NCBI RefSeq assembly: GCF_001698815.1
Contig: NZ_LGSI01000040.1
Coordinates: forward strand, 83,751-147,750
Direction: 5' to 3'
Source of the DNA: Pseudomonas syringae
GTDB lineage: Bacteria > Pseudomonadota > Gammaproteobacteria > Pseudomonadales > Pseudomonadaceae
Length of the DNA stretch: 64,000 nt
The translations under genes were made by a program, and so were the position numbers. This document shows, in pieces, positions 52,611 to 61,969 of this stretch (its first letter is position 1; each line of letters starts with the position of its first letter). The notes below the pieces were generated by a model that saw nothing but the letters and a program-made list of their open reading frames with translations, was not told where the DNA came from and searched no databases.

Positions 52611-55600
52611 ATGGCGTTCTTCACCGCAGCCAGCAAGCCCGACTTCCAGCATCAACTGCAAGCGGCACTGGCGCAGCACATCAGCGAACAGGCACTGCCA
52701 CAAGTGGCGCTGTTTGCCGAGCAATTCTTCGGCATCATTTCCCTGGATGAACTGACCCAGCGTCGGTTGTCCGACCTCGTCGGTTGCACCCTGTCAGCGT
52801 GGCGTCTGCTCGAGCGCTTCGAGCATGCCCAGCCGCTGGTGCGGGTCTATAACCCCGATTACGAACGGCATGGCTGGCAATCGACACATACCGCCGTCGA
52901 AGTGCTGCATCACGATCTGCCATTTCTGGTGGACTCGGTGCGTACCGAGCTGAACCGTCGCGGCTACAGCATTCACACCCTGCAGACCACGGTGTTGAGT
53001 GTGCGTCGTGGCAGCAAAGGTGAATTGCTGGAGTTGCTGCCCAAGGGCACGACCGGCGAAAACGTGCTGCAAGAATCGCTGATGTATCTGGAGATCGATC
53101 GCTGCGCCAACACCAGCGAGCTGAATGTGCTGGCCCGTGAGCTGGAACAAGTGCTGGGTGAAGTGCGGGTTGCGGTAGAAGATTTCGAACCGATGAAAGC
53201 CAAGCTCCACGAGCTGCTGGCAGGCATCGATGATGTGCAGTACGGCGTTGATGAAGGTGAAAAGTCCGAGATCAAGGCGTTTCTGCAGTGGCTGGTGAAC
53301 AACCACTTCACGTTCCTGGGCTACGAAGAATTCCAGGTACGTGGCGAGGCCGATGGTGGCCAGTTGATCTATGACGAATCTTCGTTCCTGGGCCTGACCA
53401 AGCGCCTGCGCGCCGGCCTGACCGAAGACGATCTGCACATCGAAGGCTATGCAGTGAACTACCTGCATGAGCCGACGCTGCTGTCGTTCGCCAAGGCTGC
53501 CCATCCGAGCCGTGTGCATCGTCCTGCTTACCCGGATTATGTGTCGATCCGGCAGATTGATGCGTCCGGCAAGGTCATCAAGGAATGCCGCTTCATGGGC
53601 CTCTACACCTCATCGGTGTATGGCGAGAGCGTTCGGGAAATCCCGTACATCCGCCGCAAGGTCGCAGAAGTTGAACGCCGTTCCGGCTTCGATGCCAAGG
53701 CGCATCTGGGCAAGGAACTGGCTCAGGTGGTCGAAGTACTGCCGCGTGACGATCTGTTCCAGACACCGGTGGATGAATTGTTCACCACCGTGATGTCCAT
53801 CGTGCAGATCCAGGAGCGCAACAAGATTCGTGTGTTCCTGCGCAAGGACCCGTACGGCCGCTTCTGCTATTGCCTGGCTTACGTACCGCGTGACGTGTAC
53901 TCCACCGAAGTCCGCCAGAAAATCCAGCAAGTGCTGATGGATCGCCTGAAGGCAAGCGACTGCGAATTCTGGACCTTCTTCTCCGAATCCGTGCTGGCGC
54001 GTGTGCAATTGATCCTGCGGGTAGACCCGAAGGTCAATCTGAACATCGATCCGGTGCAGCTGGAAAACGAAGTGATTCAGGCCTGCCGTTCGTGGAAAGA
54101 CGATTACGCCAGCCTGGTCGTGGAAAGCTTCGGCGAAGCCCACGGCACCAATGTTCTGGCGGACTTCCCGAAAGGTTTTCCGGCGGGTTATCGCGAGCGT
54201 TTCGCGGCGCATTCGGCTGTGGTCGACATGCAGCACCTGTTGAGCCTGAACGAAACCAATCCGCTGGTGATGAGCTTCTATCAGCCGCTGACCGGTGGTA
54301 AACAGCAGCTGCACTGCAAGCTGTATCACGCCGATACGCCGCTGGCGCTGTCCGACGTGCTGCCGATCCTGGAAAACCTGGGCTTGCGTGTATTGGGTGA
54401 GTTCCCGTATCGCCTGCATCACAGCAATGGCCGCGAGTTCTGGATTCATGATTTCGCCTTTACCTATGGTGAAGGTCTGAACCTGGATATCCAGCAGCTC
54501 AACGACACCTTGCAGGACGCTTTCGTCCACATCGTGCGTGGCGAAGCCGAGAACGATGCGTTCAACCGCCTGGTGCTCACCGCTGGTTTGCCATGGCGTG
54601 ACGTGGCGTTGCTGCGCGCTTATGCCCGTTATCTGAAACAGATTCGCCTGGGCTTCGACCTGGGTTATATCGCGGCGACCCTGAACAACCACACGGATAT
54701 CGCCCGTGAACTGACGCGGCTGTTCAAGACCCGCTTCTATCTGGCGCGCAAGCTGGCCGCCGACGATCTGGACGACAAGCAGCAACGTCTGGAACAAGCG
54801 ATTCTGTCTGCTCTGGACGACGTTCAGGTGCTCAACGAAGACCGCATCCTGCGTCGTTACCTGGACCTGATCAAGGCGACCCAGCGCACCAACTTCTACC
54901 AGACCGACGCGAATGGCCAGAACAAGAGCTACTTCAGCTTCAAGTTCAACCCACGGCAGATTCCCGAACTGCCGAAACCGGTGCCCAAGTTCGAGATTTT
55001 CGTCTATTCGCCGCGTGTTGAAGGCGTGCATCTGCGCTTCGGTAACGTTGCGCGTGGCGGCCTGCGCTGGTCCGACCGTGAAGAAGACTACCGCACCGAA
55101 GTGCTGGGCCTGGTAAAAGCCCAGCAAGTAAAAAACTCGGTGATCGTGCCGGTTGGCGCCAAGGGCGGTTTCCTGCCGCGCCGTCTGCCACTGGGCGGCG
55201 GTCGCGACGAAATCCAGGCCGAAGGTATCGCCTGCTATCGCATCTTCATCTCCGGTTTGCTCGATATCACCGACAACCTCAAGGAAGGCACCCTGGTGCC
55301 ACCGGTCAACGTCGTGCGTCATGACGATGATGACCCGTACCTCGTGGTGGCGGCCGACAAAGGCACGGCGACGTTCTCCGACATCGCCAACGGCATCGCC
55401 ATCGATTACGGCTTCTGGTTGGGCGATGCATTCGCTTCCGGCGGCTCGGCCGGTTATGACCACAAGAAAATGGGCATCACTGCCAAGGGCGCGTGGGTCG
55501 GCGTGCAGCGCCACTTCCGCGAGCGCGGCATCAACGTCCAGCAAGACAATATCAGCGTGATCGGCATCGGCGACATGGCCGGTGACGTGTTCGGCAACGG

Positions 55601-57467
55601 TTTGCTGATGTCGGATAAATTGCAACTGGTGGCCGCGTTCAACCATTTGCATATCTTCATCGATCCAAACCCGGAACCGGCCAGCAGCTTCGCTGAGCGT
55701 CAGCGTCTGTTTGACCTGCCGCGTTCGGCCTGGACCGATTACGACACCAGCATCATGTCCGCTGGCGGCGGTATCTTTCCGCGTAGCCTGAAAAGCATCG
55801 CCATCAGTCCCGAGATGAAAGAGCGCTTCGACATCAAGGCCGACAAGCTGACGCCAACCGAGCTGCTCAACGCCTTGCTCAAGGCGCCGGTTGATCTGCT
55901 GTGGAACGGCGGCATCGGTACTTACGTCAAATCCAGCTTCGAAACCCACACCGACGTGGGCGACAAGGCCAACGACGCATTGCGGGTCAACGGCAACGAG
56001 TTGCGCTGCAAGGTCGTGGGCGAGGGCGGTAACCTGGGCATGACGCAGCTGGGTCGTGTCGAGTTCGGCCTCAATGGCGGCGGTTCCAACACCGACTTCA
56101 TTGATAACGCCGGTGGCGTTGACTGCTCTGACCACGAAGTGAACATCAAGATCCTGCTCAACGAAGTGGTGCAGGCCGGTGACATGACCGAGAAGCAGCG
56201 CAATCAGCTGCTGGAAAGCATGACCGATGAAGTCGGCCATCTGGTGTTGGGCAACAACTACAAACAGACTCAGGCATTGTCGCTGGCGACACGTCGCGCC
56301 TACGAGCGCATCGCAGAATACAAGCGCCTGATGAGCGATCTGGAAGCCCGTGGCAAGCTGGATCGCGCCATCGAGTTCCTGCCTGCCGAGGATCAGATCG
56401 CCGAACGCGTTGCGGATGGCAAGGGTCTGACCCGTCCGGAGCTGTCGGTATTGATTTCCTACAGCAAGATCGATCTCAAGGAAGCGTTGCTGGAATCCCG
56501 TGTTCCGGACGACGATTACCTGGCTTGCGATATGGAAACCGCGTTCCCGCCGTCTCTGGCGGCGAAGTTCTCGGATTCCATGCGTCAGCATCGCCTGAAG
56601 CGCGAGATCGTCAGCACCCAGATCGCCAACGACCTGGTCAACCACATGGGCATCACCTTCGTGCAGCGACTCAAAGAGTCCACTGGCATGAGTGCGGCCA
56701 ACGTGGCGGGCGCTTACGTGATCGTGCGGGACATCTTCCACCTGCCGCACTGGTTCCGTCAGATCGAAGCGCTGGACTACAAGGTTCCTGCTGAAATCCA
56801 GCTGGCTTTGATGGACGAGCTGATGCGTCTGGGTCGCCGTGCCACTCGCTGGTTCCTGCGCAGCCGTCGCAATGAACTGGATGCCGGTCGTGACGTGGCG
56901 CACTTCGGTCCGCATATCGCGGCGCTGGGTCTGAAACTCGACGAACTGCTGGAAGGCCCGACTCGGGAAGTCTGGCAGATCCGTTATCAGGCTTACGTCG
57001 AAGCTGGTGTGCCGGAGCTGCTGGCGCGGATGGTGGCCGGTACTAGCCACTTGTATACCTTGTTGCCGATCATCGAAGCCTCCGACGTCACCGGCCAGAA
57101 CGCTGCCGATGTGGCCAAGGTTTACTTCGCTGTGGGCAGTGCGCTGGACGTGACCTGGTACCTGCAACAGATCAGCAACCTGCCGGTGGAAAACAACTGG
57201 CAGGCGCTGGCCCGTGAAGCTTTCCGTGACGACATCGACTGGCAACAGCGGGCGATCACGGTTTCGGTCCTGCAAATGCCGGACGGCCCAGAAGATGTGG
57301 AAGAGCGTCTGACTGTGTGGCTGGAGCAGCACGTGTCTATGGTCGACCGCTGGCGCGCGATGCTGGTGGATATTCGTGCGGCAAGCGGCACGGATTACGC
57401 CATGTATGCAGTCGCCAACCGTGAGCTGCTGGACCTGGCCATGAGCGGACAAACCGTCGCGGCTTGA
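52611..57467 (+). CDS. gdhB: NAD-dependent glutamate dehydrogenase, large (GDH-180) type
   Basis: The 1,618-residue enzyme oxidatively deaminates glutamate to 2-oxoglutarate. Length matches the approximately 180-kDa class known from Pseudomonas aeruginosa and Streptomyces. N-terminal ACT-like regulatory domains (1-700) precede the catalytic core, where VARGGLRWSDREEDYRTEVL and VPVGAKGGFLPRR (catalytic Lys in GAKGG) are seen; IGIGDMAGDVFGNGLLMS and WNGGIGTYVKSS belong to the NAD-binding half. GGAG at 52599-52602 is 8 bases before the ATG; an upstream in-frame start at 52515 is not supported. A terminator follows 20 bases after the stop. Confidence 0.96.
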   Translation: MAFFTAASKPDFQHQLQAALAQHISEQALPQVALFAEQFFGIISLDELTQRRLSDLVGCTLSAWRLLERFEHAQPLVRVYNPDYERHGWQSTHTAVEVLHHDLPFLVDSVRTELNRRGYSIHTLQTTVLSVRRGSKGELLELLPKGTTGENVLQESLMYLEIDRCANTSELNVLARELEQVLGEVRVAVEDFEPMKAKLHELLAGIDDVQYGVDEGEKSEIKAFLQWLVNNHFTFLGYEEFQVRGEADGGQLIYDESSFLGLTKRLRAGLTEDDLHIEGYAVNYLHEPTLLSFAKAAHPSRVHRPAYPDYVSIRQIDASGKVIKECRFMGLYTSSVYGESVREIPYIRRKVAEVERRSGFDAKAHLGKELAQVVEVLPRDDLFQTPVDELFTTVMSIVQIQERNKIRVFLRKDPYGRFCYCLAYVPRDVYSTEVRQKIQQVLMDRLKASDCEFWTFFSESVLARVQLILRVDPKVNLNIDPVQLENEVIQACRSWKDDYASLVVESFGEAHGTNVLADFPKGFPAGYRERFAAHSAVVDMQHLLSLNETNPLVMSFYQPLTGGKQQLHCKLYHADTPLALSDVLPILENLGLRVLGEFPYRLHHSNGREFWIHDFAFTYGEGLNLDIQQLNDTLQDAFVHIVRGEAENDAFNRLVLTAGLPWRDVALLRAYARYLKQIRLGFDLGYIAATLNNHTDIARELTRLFKTRFYLARKLAADDLDDKQQRLEQAILSALDDVQVLNEDRILRRYLDLIKATQRTNFYQTDANGQNKSYFSFKFNPRQIPELPKPVPKFEIFVYSPRVEGVHLRFGNVARGGLRWSDREEDYRTEVLGLVKAQQVKNSVIVPVGAKGGFLPRRLPLGGGRDEIQAEGIACYRIFISGLLDITDNLKEGTLVPPVNVVRHDDDDPYLVVAADKGTATFSDIANGIAIDYGFWLGDAFASGGSAGYDHKKMGITAKGAWVGVQRHFRERGINVQQDNISVIGIGDMAGDVFGNGLLMSDKLQLVAAFNHLHIFIDPNPEPASSFAERQRLFDLPRSAWTDYDTSIMSAGGGIFPRSLKSIAISPEMKERFDIKADKLTPTELLNALLKAPVDLLWNGGIGTYVKSSFETHTDVGDKANDALRVNGNELRCKVVGEGGNLGMTQLGRVEFGLNGGGSNTDFIDNAGGVDCSDHEVNIKILLNEVVQAGDMTEKQRNQLLESMTDEVGHLVLGNNYKQTQALSLATRRAYERIAEYKRLMSDLEARGKLDRAIEFLPAEDQIAERVADGKGLTRPELSVLISYSKIDLKEALLESRVPDDDYLACDMETAFPPSLAAKFSDSMRQHRLKREIVSTQIANDLVNHMGITFVQRLKESTGMSAANVAGAYVIVRDIFHLPHWFRQIEALDYKVPAEIQLALMDELMRLGRRATRWFLRSRRNELDAGRDVAHFGPHIAALGLKLDELLEGPTREVWQIRYQAYVEAGVPELLARMVAGTSHLYTLLPIIEASDVTGQNAADVAKVYFAVGSALDVTWYLQQISNLPVENNWQALAREAFRDDIDWQQRAITVSVLQMPDGPEDVEERLTVWLEQHVSMVDRWRAMLVDIRAASGTDYAMYAVANRELLDLAMSGQTVAA

Positions 57468-57488
57468 TGGTTTGATCAGGTAGTAACG

Positions 57489-57522
57489 AAAAACCCTGCA
57501 TCGAGAGATGCGGGGTTTTTTT
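57489..57522 (+). terminator. Rho-independent terminator after gdhB
   Basis: AAAAACCCTGCATC and GATGCGGGGTTTTTTT form a stem of about 12 bp with a GAGA loop and a run of seven T residues. Confidence 0.92.
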
Positions 57523-57537
57523 ATTGTTGCGAATAGG

Positions 57538-58251
57538 GGGTATATCCGTTGCTGCGGTAATGGCTACTTAGGGTTCCGCCCTTACGGCGGGTCACTTTCG
57601 AAAAGCGCGAAAGTAACCAAAGCGCTTTTGCCCCACCACTCGGCACCTCGCCTTGGCTCGGTGTGCCGGAACGCAGACCTTGCTCCGTGGGCCGCCGCAA
57701 TAGGCCATCCCTGGCCCAGTGCGGCTAACCCGGCGTCCTGCCGGGTTGCCCACGGCTCAAGGCCTGCGTTCCGCCAGCGTGGTTTAACGGGGCGCCCAAG
57801 ATCAAAAGCGAGGCGGCCTGAAAGCCGGCCTGTTTTTTGCGAACTTACCGCGCGGTATGCGTTGGTTTTTCCGGCTGTAACCGACAGCGATGACGTTGTG
57901 TATCTGACACTGTGCGGCGCTTTGGCTTTGGCTTTGGCTTTGGCTTTGGCTCTGGCTTTGTTTTTGATCTTGATCTTGATCTTGATCTTAAGCGCCCCGT
58001 AAAACCACGCTGGCCGGAATTCGATGTTGATTTGGAGGGTAAACCGGCAGGACGCCGGTTTAGCCGCACTGGGCCAGGGATGGCCCTTTGCGGCGACCCT
58101 CCAAATCAATGTCGGATTACGGGCATGCCGAGCCAAAGCGAGGCACCAAGTGGTGGGGCAAGAGCCTTTTGCTTACTTTTGGGCTGTTCAAAAGTGAGGC
58201 GCTGTAAAAGCGCAACCCTAAGTGGCCGTTACCGGAGCAACGGATATGCCC
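57538..58251. repeat. 700-bp imperfect palindromic repeat element
   Basis: The non-coding stretch between gdhB and acnB is one long inverted repeat. The outer ends ATATCCGTTGCT (57542-57553) and AGCAACGGATAT (58236-58247) pair perfectly. Inside, left-arm segments CCACTTAGGGTT-like GCTACTTAGGGTTCCGCC, GCCATCCCTGGCCCAGTGCG and GCCAGCGTGGTTTAACGGGG each have an inverted partner in the right arm in mirror order. The arms (about 57540-57830 and 57988-58250) are roughly 80 percent similar by eye. Between them is a spacer with tandem hexamers. Long frames across it on both strands are low-complexity and have no ribosome-binding sites. Confidence 0.82.
57920..57987. repeat. Two tandem hexanucleotide arrays at the palindrome centre
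   Basis: Five perfect CTTTGG units and one CTCTGG variant (57920-57955) are followed, after a short spacer, by four perfect TTGATC units (57964-57987). The TTGATC array lies exactly where the left arm of the palindrome has a single GATCAA (in CCCAAGATCAAAAG, 57795-57808), so it looks like an expansion of arm sequence. Slippage-prone. Confidence 0.9.
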
Positions 58252-58341
58252 TCATAAAAAACCGTCAAGTGACCTGCCGTAAGAGCGGAACCATAGTTTC
58301 AGAGCACAAAAATGCTGGATATGTACTCAATCAGGCCCAAT

Positions 58342-58372
58342 AAAAACCCCGTCACCAGGACGGGGTTTTTTT
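58342..58372 (-). terminator. Bidirectional terminator between the palindrome and acnB
   Basis: AAAAACCCCGTC and GACGGGGTTTTTTT pair around ACCAG. The A run on the left gives a U tract for the leftward acnB transcript, whose stop is 18 bases away, and the T run serves rightward transcripts. Confidence 0.9.
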
Positions 58373-58389
58373 AACGCTGGGTTTCGCTC

Positions 58390-60999
58390 TTACGCTTGAA
58401 TGACCGGAATCTTGGCATTCGCTGCGGCTTCGCGGAACTCGGCGATCTGATCGAAGCTCAGGTAGCGGTATACGTCCGCTGCCATGGTGTCGATCTGGTT
58501 CGCGTAGCCCATGTACTCTTCGACGGTCGGCAGGCGACCCAGGATTGAAGCAACGGACGCCAGCTCGGCCGAGGCCAGGAAGACATTCGCGCCGTCGCCC
58601 AGACGGTTCGGGAAGTTACGGGTCGACGTCGACACTACGGTCGAATTCGGCTCTACCCGTGCCTGGTTACCCATGCACAACGAGCAGCCCGGCATTTCCA
58701 TGCGCGCGCCAGCCTTGCCGTAGATGCCGTAATAGCCTTCTTCGGTCAGCTGGTGAGCGTCCATCTTGGTCGGCGGCGACAGCCACAGACGGGTCGGCAG
58801 TTGCCCTTTGACCTGATCCAGCAACTTGCCCGCAGCGCGGAAGTGGCCAATGTTGGTCATGCAGGAACCGATGAACACTTCGTCAATCTTCTCGCCAGCA
58901 ACGCTGGACAGCAGACGGGCGTCGTCCGGGTCGTTCGGCGCGCAGAGCACAGGCTCTTTCACGTCAGCCAGGTCGATTTCGATGATTTCGGCGTATTCCG
59001 CGTCGGCATCGGCAACCATCAGTTCCGGATTGGCAACCCAGGCTTCCATCGCTTGTGCGCGACGTTCCAGAGTCCGTGCATCGCCGTAGCCTTCGCCGAT
59101 CATCCAGCGCAGCAGGGTGATGTTGGATTTCAGGTATTCGCTGATGGATTCTTTCGACAGCTTGATGGTGCAACCGGCAGCGGAGCGTTCGGCCGAGGCA
59201 TCGGACAGTTCAAATGCCTGCTCGATGCTCAGATCGTCCAGGCCTTCGATTTCCAGGATGCGGCCGGAGAAGGCGTTCTTCTTGCCTTTCTTCTCGACGG
59301 TCAACAGGCCAGCCTGAATCGCGAAGTAAGGAATGGCGTGAACCAGGTCGCGCAAGGTGATGCCAGGTTGCATCTTGCCTTTGAAGCGCACCAGGATCGA
59401 TTCCGGCATGTCCAGCGGCATGACACCAGTGGCAGCGGCAAACGCAACCAGACCGGAACCGGCCGGGAACGAAATGCCCATCGGGAAACGGGTGTGGGAG
59501 TCACCACCGGTACCGACGGTGTCCGGCAGCAGCATGCGGTTCAGCCAGCTGTGGATGATGCCGTCGCCCGGACGCAGGGAAACGCCGCCGCGGGTCATGA
59601 TGAAGTCAGGCAGCGTGTGGTGCGTGGTGACGTCGATCGGTTTTGGATAGGCAGCGGTGTGGCAAAACGACTGCATGACCAGATCGGTAGAGAAACCCAG
59701 GCACGCCAGGTCTTTCAGTTCGTCGCGGGTCATCGGACCAGTGGTGTCCTGGGAACCGACGGTGGTCATCTTCGGTTCGCAGTACGTGCCTGGACGAACG
59801 CCTTTGCCTTCCGGCAGACCGCATGCCTTGCCGACCATTTTCTGCGCCAGGGTGTAACCCTTGTCGCTTTCAGCCGGAGGCTCAGGCAGCTTGAACAGTG
59901 TCGATGGTGGCAGACCCAGTTCGGTACGGGCTTTTTCGGTCAGGCCACGGCCGATGATCAGCGGGATACGACCGCCGGCACGAACTTCGTCCAACAGGAC
60001 CGGCGTCTTCATTTCGAAGGTGGTCAGGACTTCATCGGTGCCGTGTTTGCAGACTTTGCCAGCATGCGGGTACAGGTCGATCACGTCGCCCATGTTCATG
60101 TTGGTAACGTCGAATTCGATTGGCAGTGCGCCAGCATCTTCCATGGTGTTGTAGAAGATCGGAGCGATCTTGCTGCCGAAGCAGAAACCGCCAGCACGCT
60201 TGTTCGGCACGTAAGGAACGTCGTCGCCGAAGAACCACAGCACCGAGTTGGTCGCGGATTTACGCGAAGAACCGGTACCGACCACGTCGCCAACATAGGC
60301 AATCGGGAAGCCCTGGCCGCGCATTTCTTCGATCTGCTTCATCGGACCGATGGAGCCTTGAACATCCGGCACGATACCGTCGCGGGCCATTTTCAGCATG
60401 GCGAGGGCGTGCAGCGGGATGTCAGGACGAGACCATGCATCTGGTGCCGGGGACAGGTCGTCGGTGTTGGTTTCGCCGGTCACCTTGAAGACGCGCAGGC
60501 TGATCTTGTCGGCCAGGGTCGGACGCTTCTGGAACCACTCGCCATCAGCCCAGGATTGCAGGACTTCCTTGGCTTGAACGTTACCGTTCTTGGCTTTTTC
60601 AGCGACGTCATGGAACGCATCGAACATCAGCAGCGTGTGCTTGAGTTCTTTGGCGGCAACCGGTGCGAGGGTAGCGTCGTCCAGCAGGTCGACCAGCGTG
60701 ACGATGTTGTAGCCGCCCTGCATGGTGCCGAGCAATTCGACAGCGCGTTTTTTGTCGATCAACGGCGAAGTGGCTTCACCCTTGGCCAGGGCAGACAGGA
60801 AACCGGCCTTGACGTAGGCAGCTTCGTCAACGCCAGGTGGAACGCGATTGGTGATCAGGTCGACAAGGAAAGCTTCTTCGCCAGCTGGGGGATTCTTCAG
60901 CAGCTCGATCAGGCCTGCAGTTTGTTCGGCGTTAAGCGGCTGGGGCACGATACCCTGGGCGGCACGCTCTTCGATGTGTTTACGGTAGGCTTCAAGCAC
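58390..60999 (-). CDS. acnB: Bifunctional aconitate hydratase 2 / 2-methylisocitrate dehydratase
   Basis: The 869-residue AcnB interconverts citrate and isocitrate and also hydrates 2-methylaconitate. Domain order is HEAT-like (1-160), swivel domain (about 160-370, [20 protein letters not shown]) and the catalytic domains with the 4Fe-4S ligands in FIGSCMTN and [23 protein letters not shown] is the family substrate loop. The start is GTG at 60999, preceded by GAGGG at 7 bases; the N-terminus [16 protein letters not shown] is that of other AcnB proteins. A long structured palindrome lies in its upstream region. Long antisense frames are shadows. Confidence 0.96.
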   Translation of the reverse strand: MLEAYRKHIEERAAQGIVPQPLNAEQTAGLIELLKNPPAGEEAFLVDLITNRVPPGVDEAAYVKAGFLSALAKGEATSPLIDKKRAVELLGTMQGGYNIVTLVDLLDDATLAPVAAKELKHTLLMFDAFHDVAEKAKNGNVQAKEVLQSWADGEWFQKRPTLADKISLRVFKVTGETNTDDLSPAPDAWSRPDIPLHALAMLKMARDGIVPDVQGSIGPMKQIEEMRGQGFPIAYVGDVVGTGSSRKSATNSVLWFFGDDVPYVPNKRAGGFCFGSKIAPIFYNTMEDAGALPIEFDVTNMNMGDVIDLYPHAGKVCKHGTDEVLTTFEMKTPVLLDEVRAGGRIPLIIGRGLTEKARTELGLPPSTLFKLPEPPAESDKGYTLAQKMVGKACGLPEGKGVRPGTYCEPKMTTVGSQDTTGPMTRDELKDLACLGFSTDLVMQSFCHTAAYPKPIDVTTHHTLPDFIMTRGGVSLRPGDGIIHSWLNRMLLPDTVGTGGDSHTRFPMGISFPAGSGLVAFAAATGVMPLDMPESILVRFKGKMQPGITLRDLVHAIPYFAIQAGLLTVEKKGKKNAFSGRILEIEGLDDLSIEQAFELSDASAERSAAGCTIKLSKESISEYLKSNITLLRWMIGEGYGDARTLERRAQAMEAWVANPELMVADADAEYAEIIEIDLADVKEPVLCAPNDPDDARLLSSVAGEKIDEVFIGSCMTNIGHFRAAGKLLDQVKGQLPTRLWLSPPTKMDAHQLTEEGYYGIYGKAGARMEMPGCSLCMGNQARVEPNSTVVSTSTRNFPNRLGDGANVFLASAELASVASILGRLPTVEEYMGYANQIDTMAADVYRYLSFDQIAEFREAAANAKIPVIQA

Positions 61000-61120
61000 A
61001 GTATTACCCTCATCAGTGGTCCCAAATGGGTGTCCGGGACGCTCATCCAGGAATTACCCGATACCTGCACGACGAAACTTTTTGAGTTCCTTGGTCAGGG
61101 TAAATCGGCAATTCCTTACA

Positions 61121-61245
61121 GAAGCTGTTTTCAAAGTTTTACGCCTGCAGGACGGCTGATGAGTGTTGACGAAGGCGCGAAACCTGCGTCAACACCGACT
61201 GCGGGGTTAACTTGACTGTGCTCGTGACGCTTTGAAAACAGCTTC
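61121..61245. repeat. Long palindrome upstream of acnB
   Basis: A perfect 16-bp inverted repeat (GAAGCTGTTTTCAAAG at 61121-61136 and CTTTGAAAACAGCTTC at 61230-61245) encloses a second perfect 9-bp one (GTGTTGACG at 61163-61171 and CGTCAACAC at 61187-61195). The whole 125-base unit lies 122 bases before the acnB start in the 393-base gap 61000-61392. It could be a structured acnB 5' leader, a small RNA, or a mobile repeat. No gene is seen in the gap. Confidence 0.8.
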
Positions 61246-61392
61246 CAACGGACATTGGCGCCTTAAAAGGCTCGCTGATTCTACGGGAAAACTTTGCTAA
61301 AGGTAAGTTAAGCCCTACACCTTCGGGGGTGACCCCTGTTAGACAAAGGGCTAACATGCGGGCTTGTTTCGCCTGTCGCCGTCCTGTCCGCC

Positions 61393-61863
61393 ATGCCCAA
61401 TCAAATCATCAAAACGCCCTGCGTAGGCCTCTGCTCCACCGTTTACGGGGATCTGGTCTGTCGTGGCTGCAAGCGTTTTCATCATGAAGTGATCAACTGG
61501 AACGGCTATAACGAGGCTGAAAAACGTGCGGTGTGGCTGCGTCTGGAGCAGTTGCTGGTACAGGTCATGACCGCCAAGCTCGAAGTGTTCGACGCCGAAA
61601 AACTGCGCTTGCAGCTGGTGCAGCGCAAGATTCGCTTCGTGCCCAACCAGTCCGAGTATTGCTGGGCGTACCAGCTGATCGCACGCGGCGCGCGGGTGAT
61701 CTCCAATATAGAAGCCTATGGCCTGGCGCTATTGCCGGAATTCCGCGACTGGCCGCTGCCGGATCTGCGCGACGCAATCGATCGGGAGTTTTTTCTGCTT
61801 TCCGAAGCCCACTACGAGCGATACATCGCGCCGGGGTTTCTGAAGGATGCGTTTGGTGGGTGA
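61393..61863 (+). CDS. DUF1289 family protein, C-terminally extended
   Basis: The 156-residue protein starts with the DUF1289 cysteine motif TPCVGLCSTVYGDLVCRGCK (Cys9, Cys13, Cys22, Cys25), which probably binds zinc or an Fe-S cluster, then FHHEVINWNGYNEAEKRAVW. Typical DUF1289 proteins are about 60-80 residues; this one has an additional 80-residue helical C-terminal part (SEYCWAYQLIARGARVISNI). Function is unknown. It is divergent from acnB and followed by a REPIN. Confidence 0.83.
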   Translation: MPNQIIKTPCVGLCSTVYGDLVCRGCKRFHHEVINWNGYNEAEKRAVWLRLEQLLVQVMTAKLEVFDAEKLRLQLVQRKIRFVPNQSEYCWAYQLIARGARVISNIEAYGLALLPEFRDWPLPDLRDAIDREFFLLSEAHYERYIAPGFLKDAFGG

Positions 61864-61868
61864 TGCTC

Positions 61869-61954
61869 GTTGGAGCGAGGCTTGCCCGCGAATCGGTTTT
61901 TTGATGCGACATCTATAGCGCCTGATACGCAGTCTTCGCGGGCAAGCCTCCAAC
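61869..61954. repeat. REPIN between DUF1289 gene and usp
   Basis: GTTGGAGCGAGGCTTGCCCG (61869-61888) and the inverted TCGCGGGCAAGCCTCCAAC ending at 61954 flank an AT-rich spacer. It separates two convergent genes. Confidence 0.88.
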
Positions 61955-61969
61955 AGGTTGACCCACGCT

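Noticed and set aside
53610..57452. 1,280-codon open frame antisense to gdhB
   Set aside because: gdhB is unmistakable and the antisense frame has no family motifs or start signal.
57508..58343. Frames with Phe-Gly, Asp-Leu or Lys-Ile/Lys-Ala repeats between gdhB and acnB
   Set aside because: They are translations of the hexanucleotide arrays and palindrome arms, have no ribosome-binding sites, and exist on both strands.
58753..61215. 820-codon open frame antisense to acnB
   Set aside because: acnB is unmistakable; this is its complementary shadow.
5080..61954. Repeated palindromes considered as CRISPR repeats
   Set aside because: Copies are dispersed singly or in inverted pairs kilobases apart, with no regular spacer and no cas gene.
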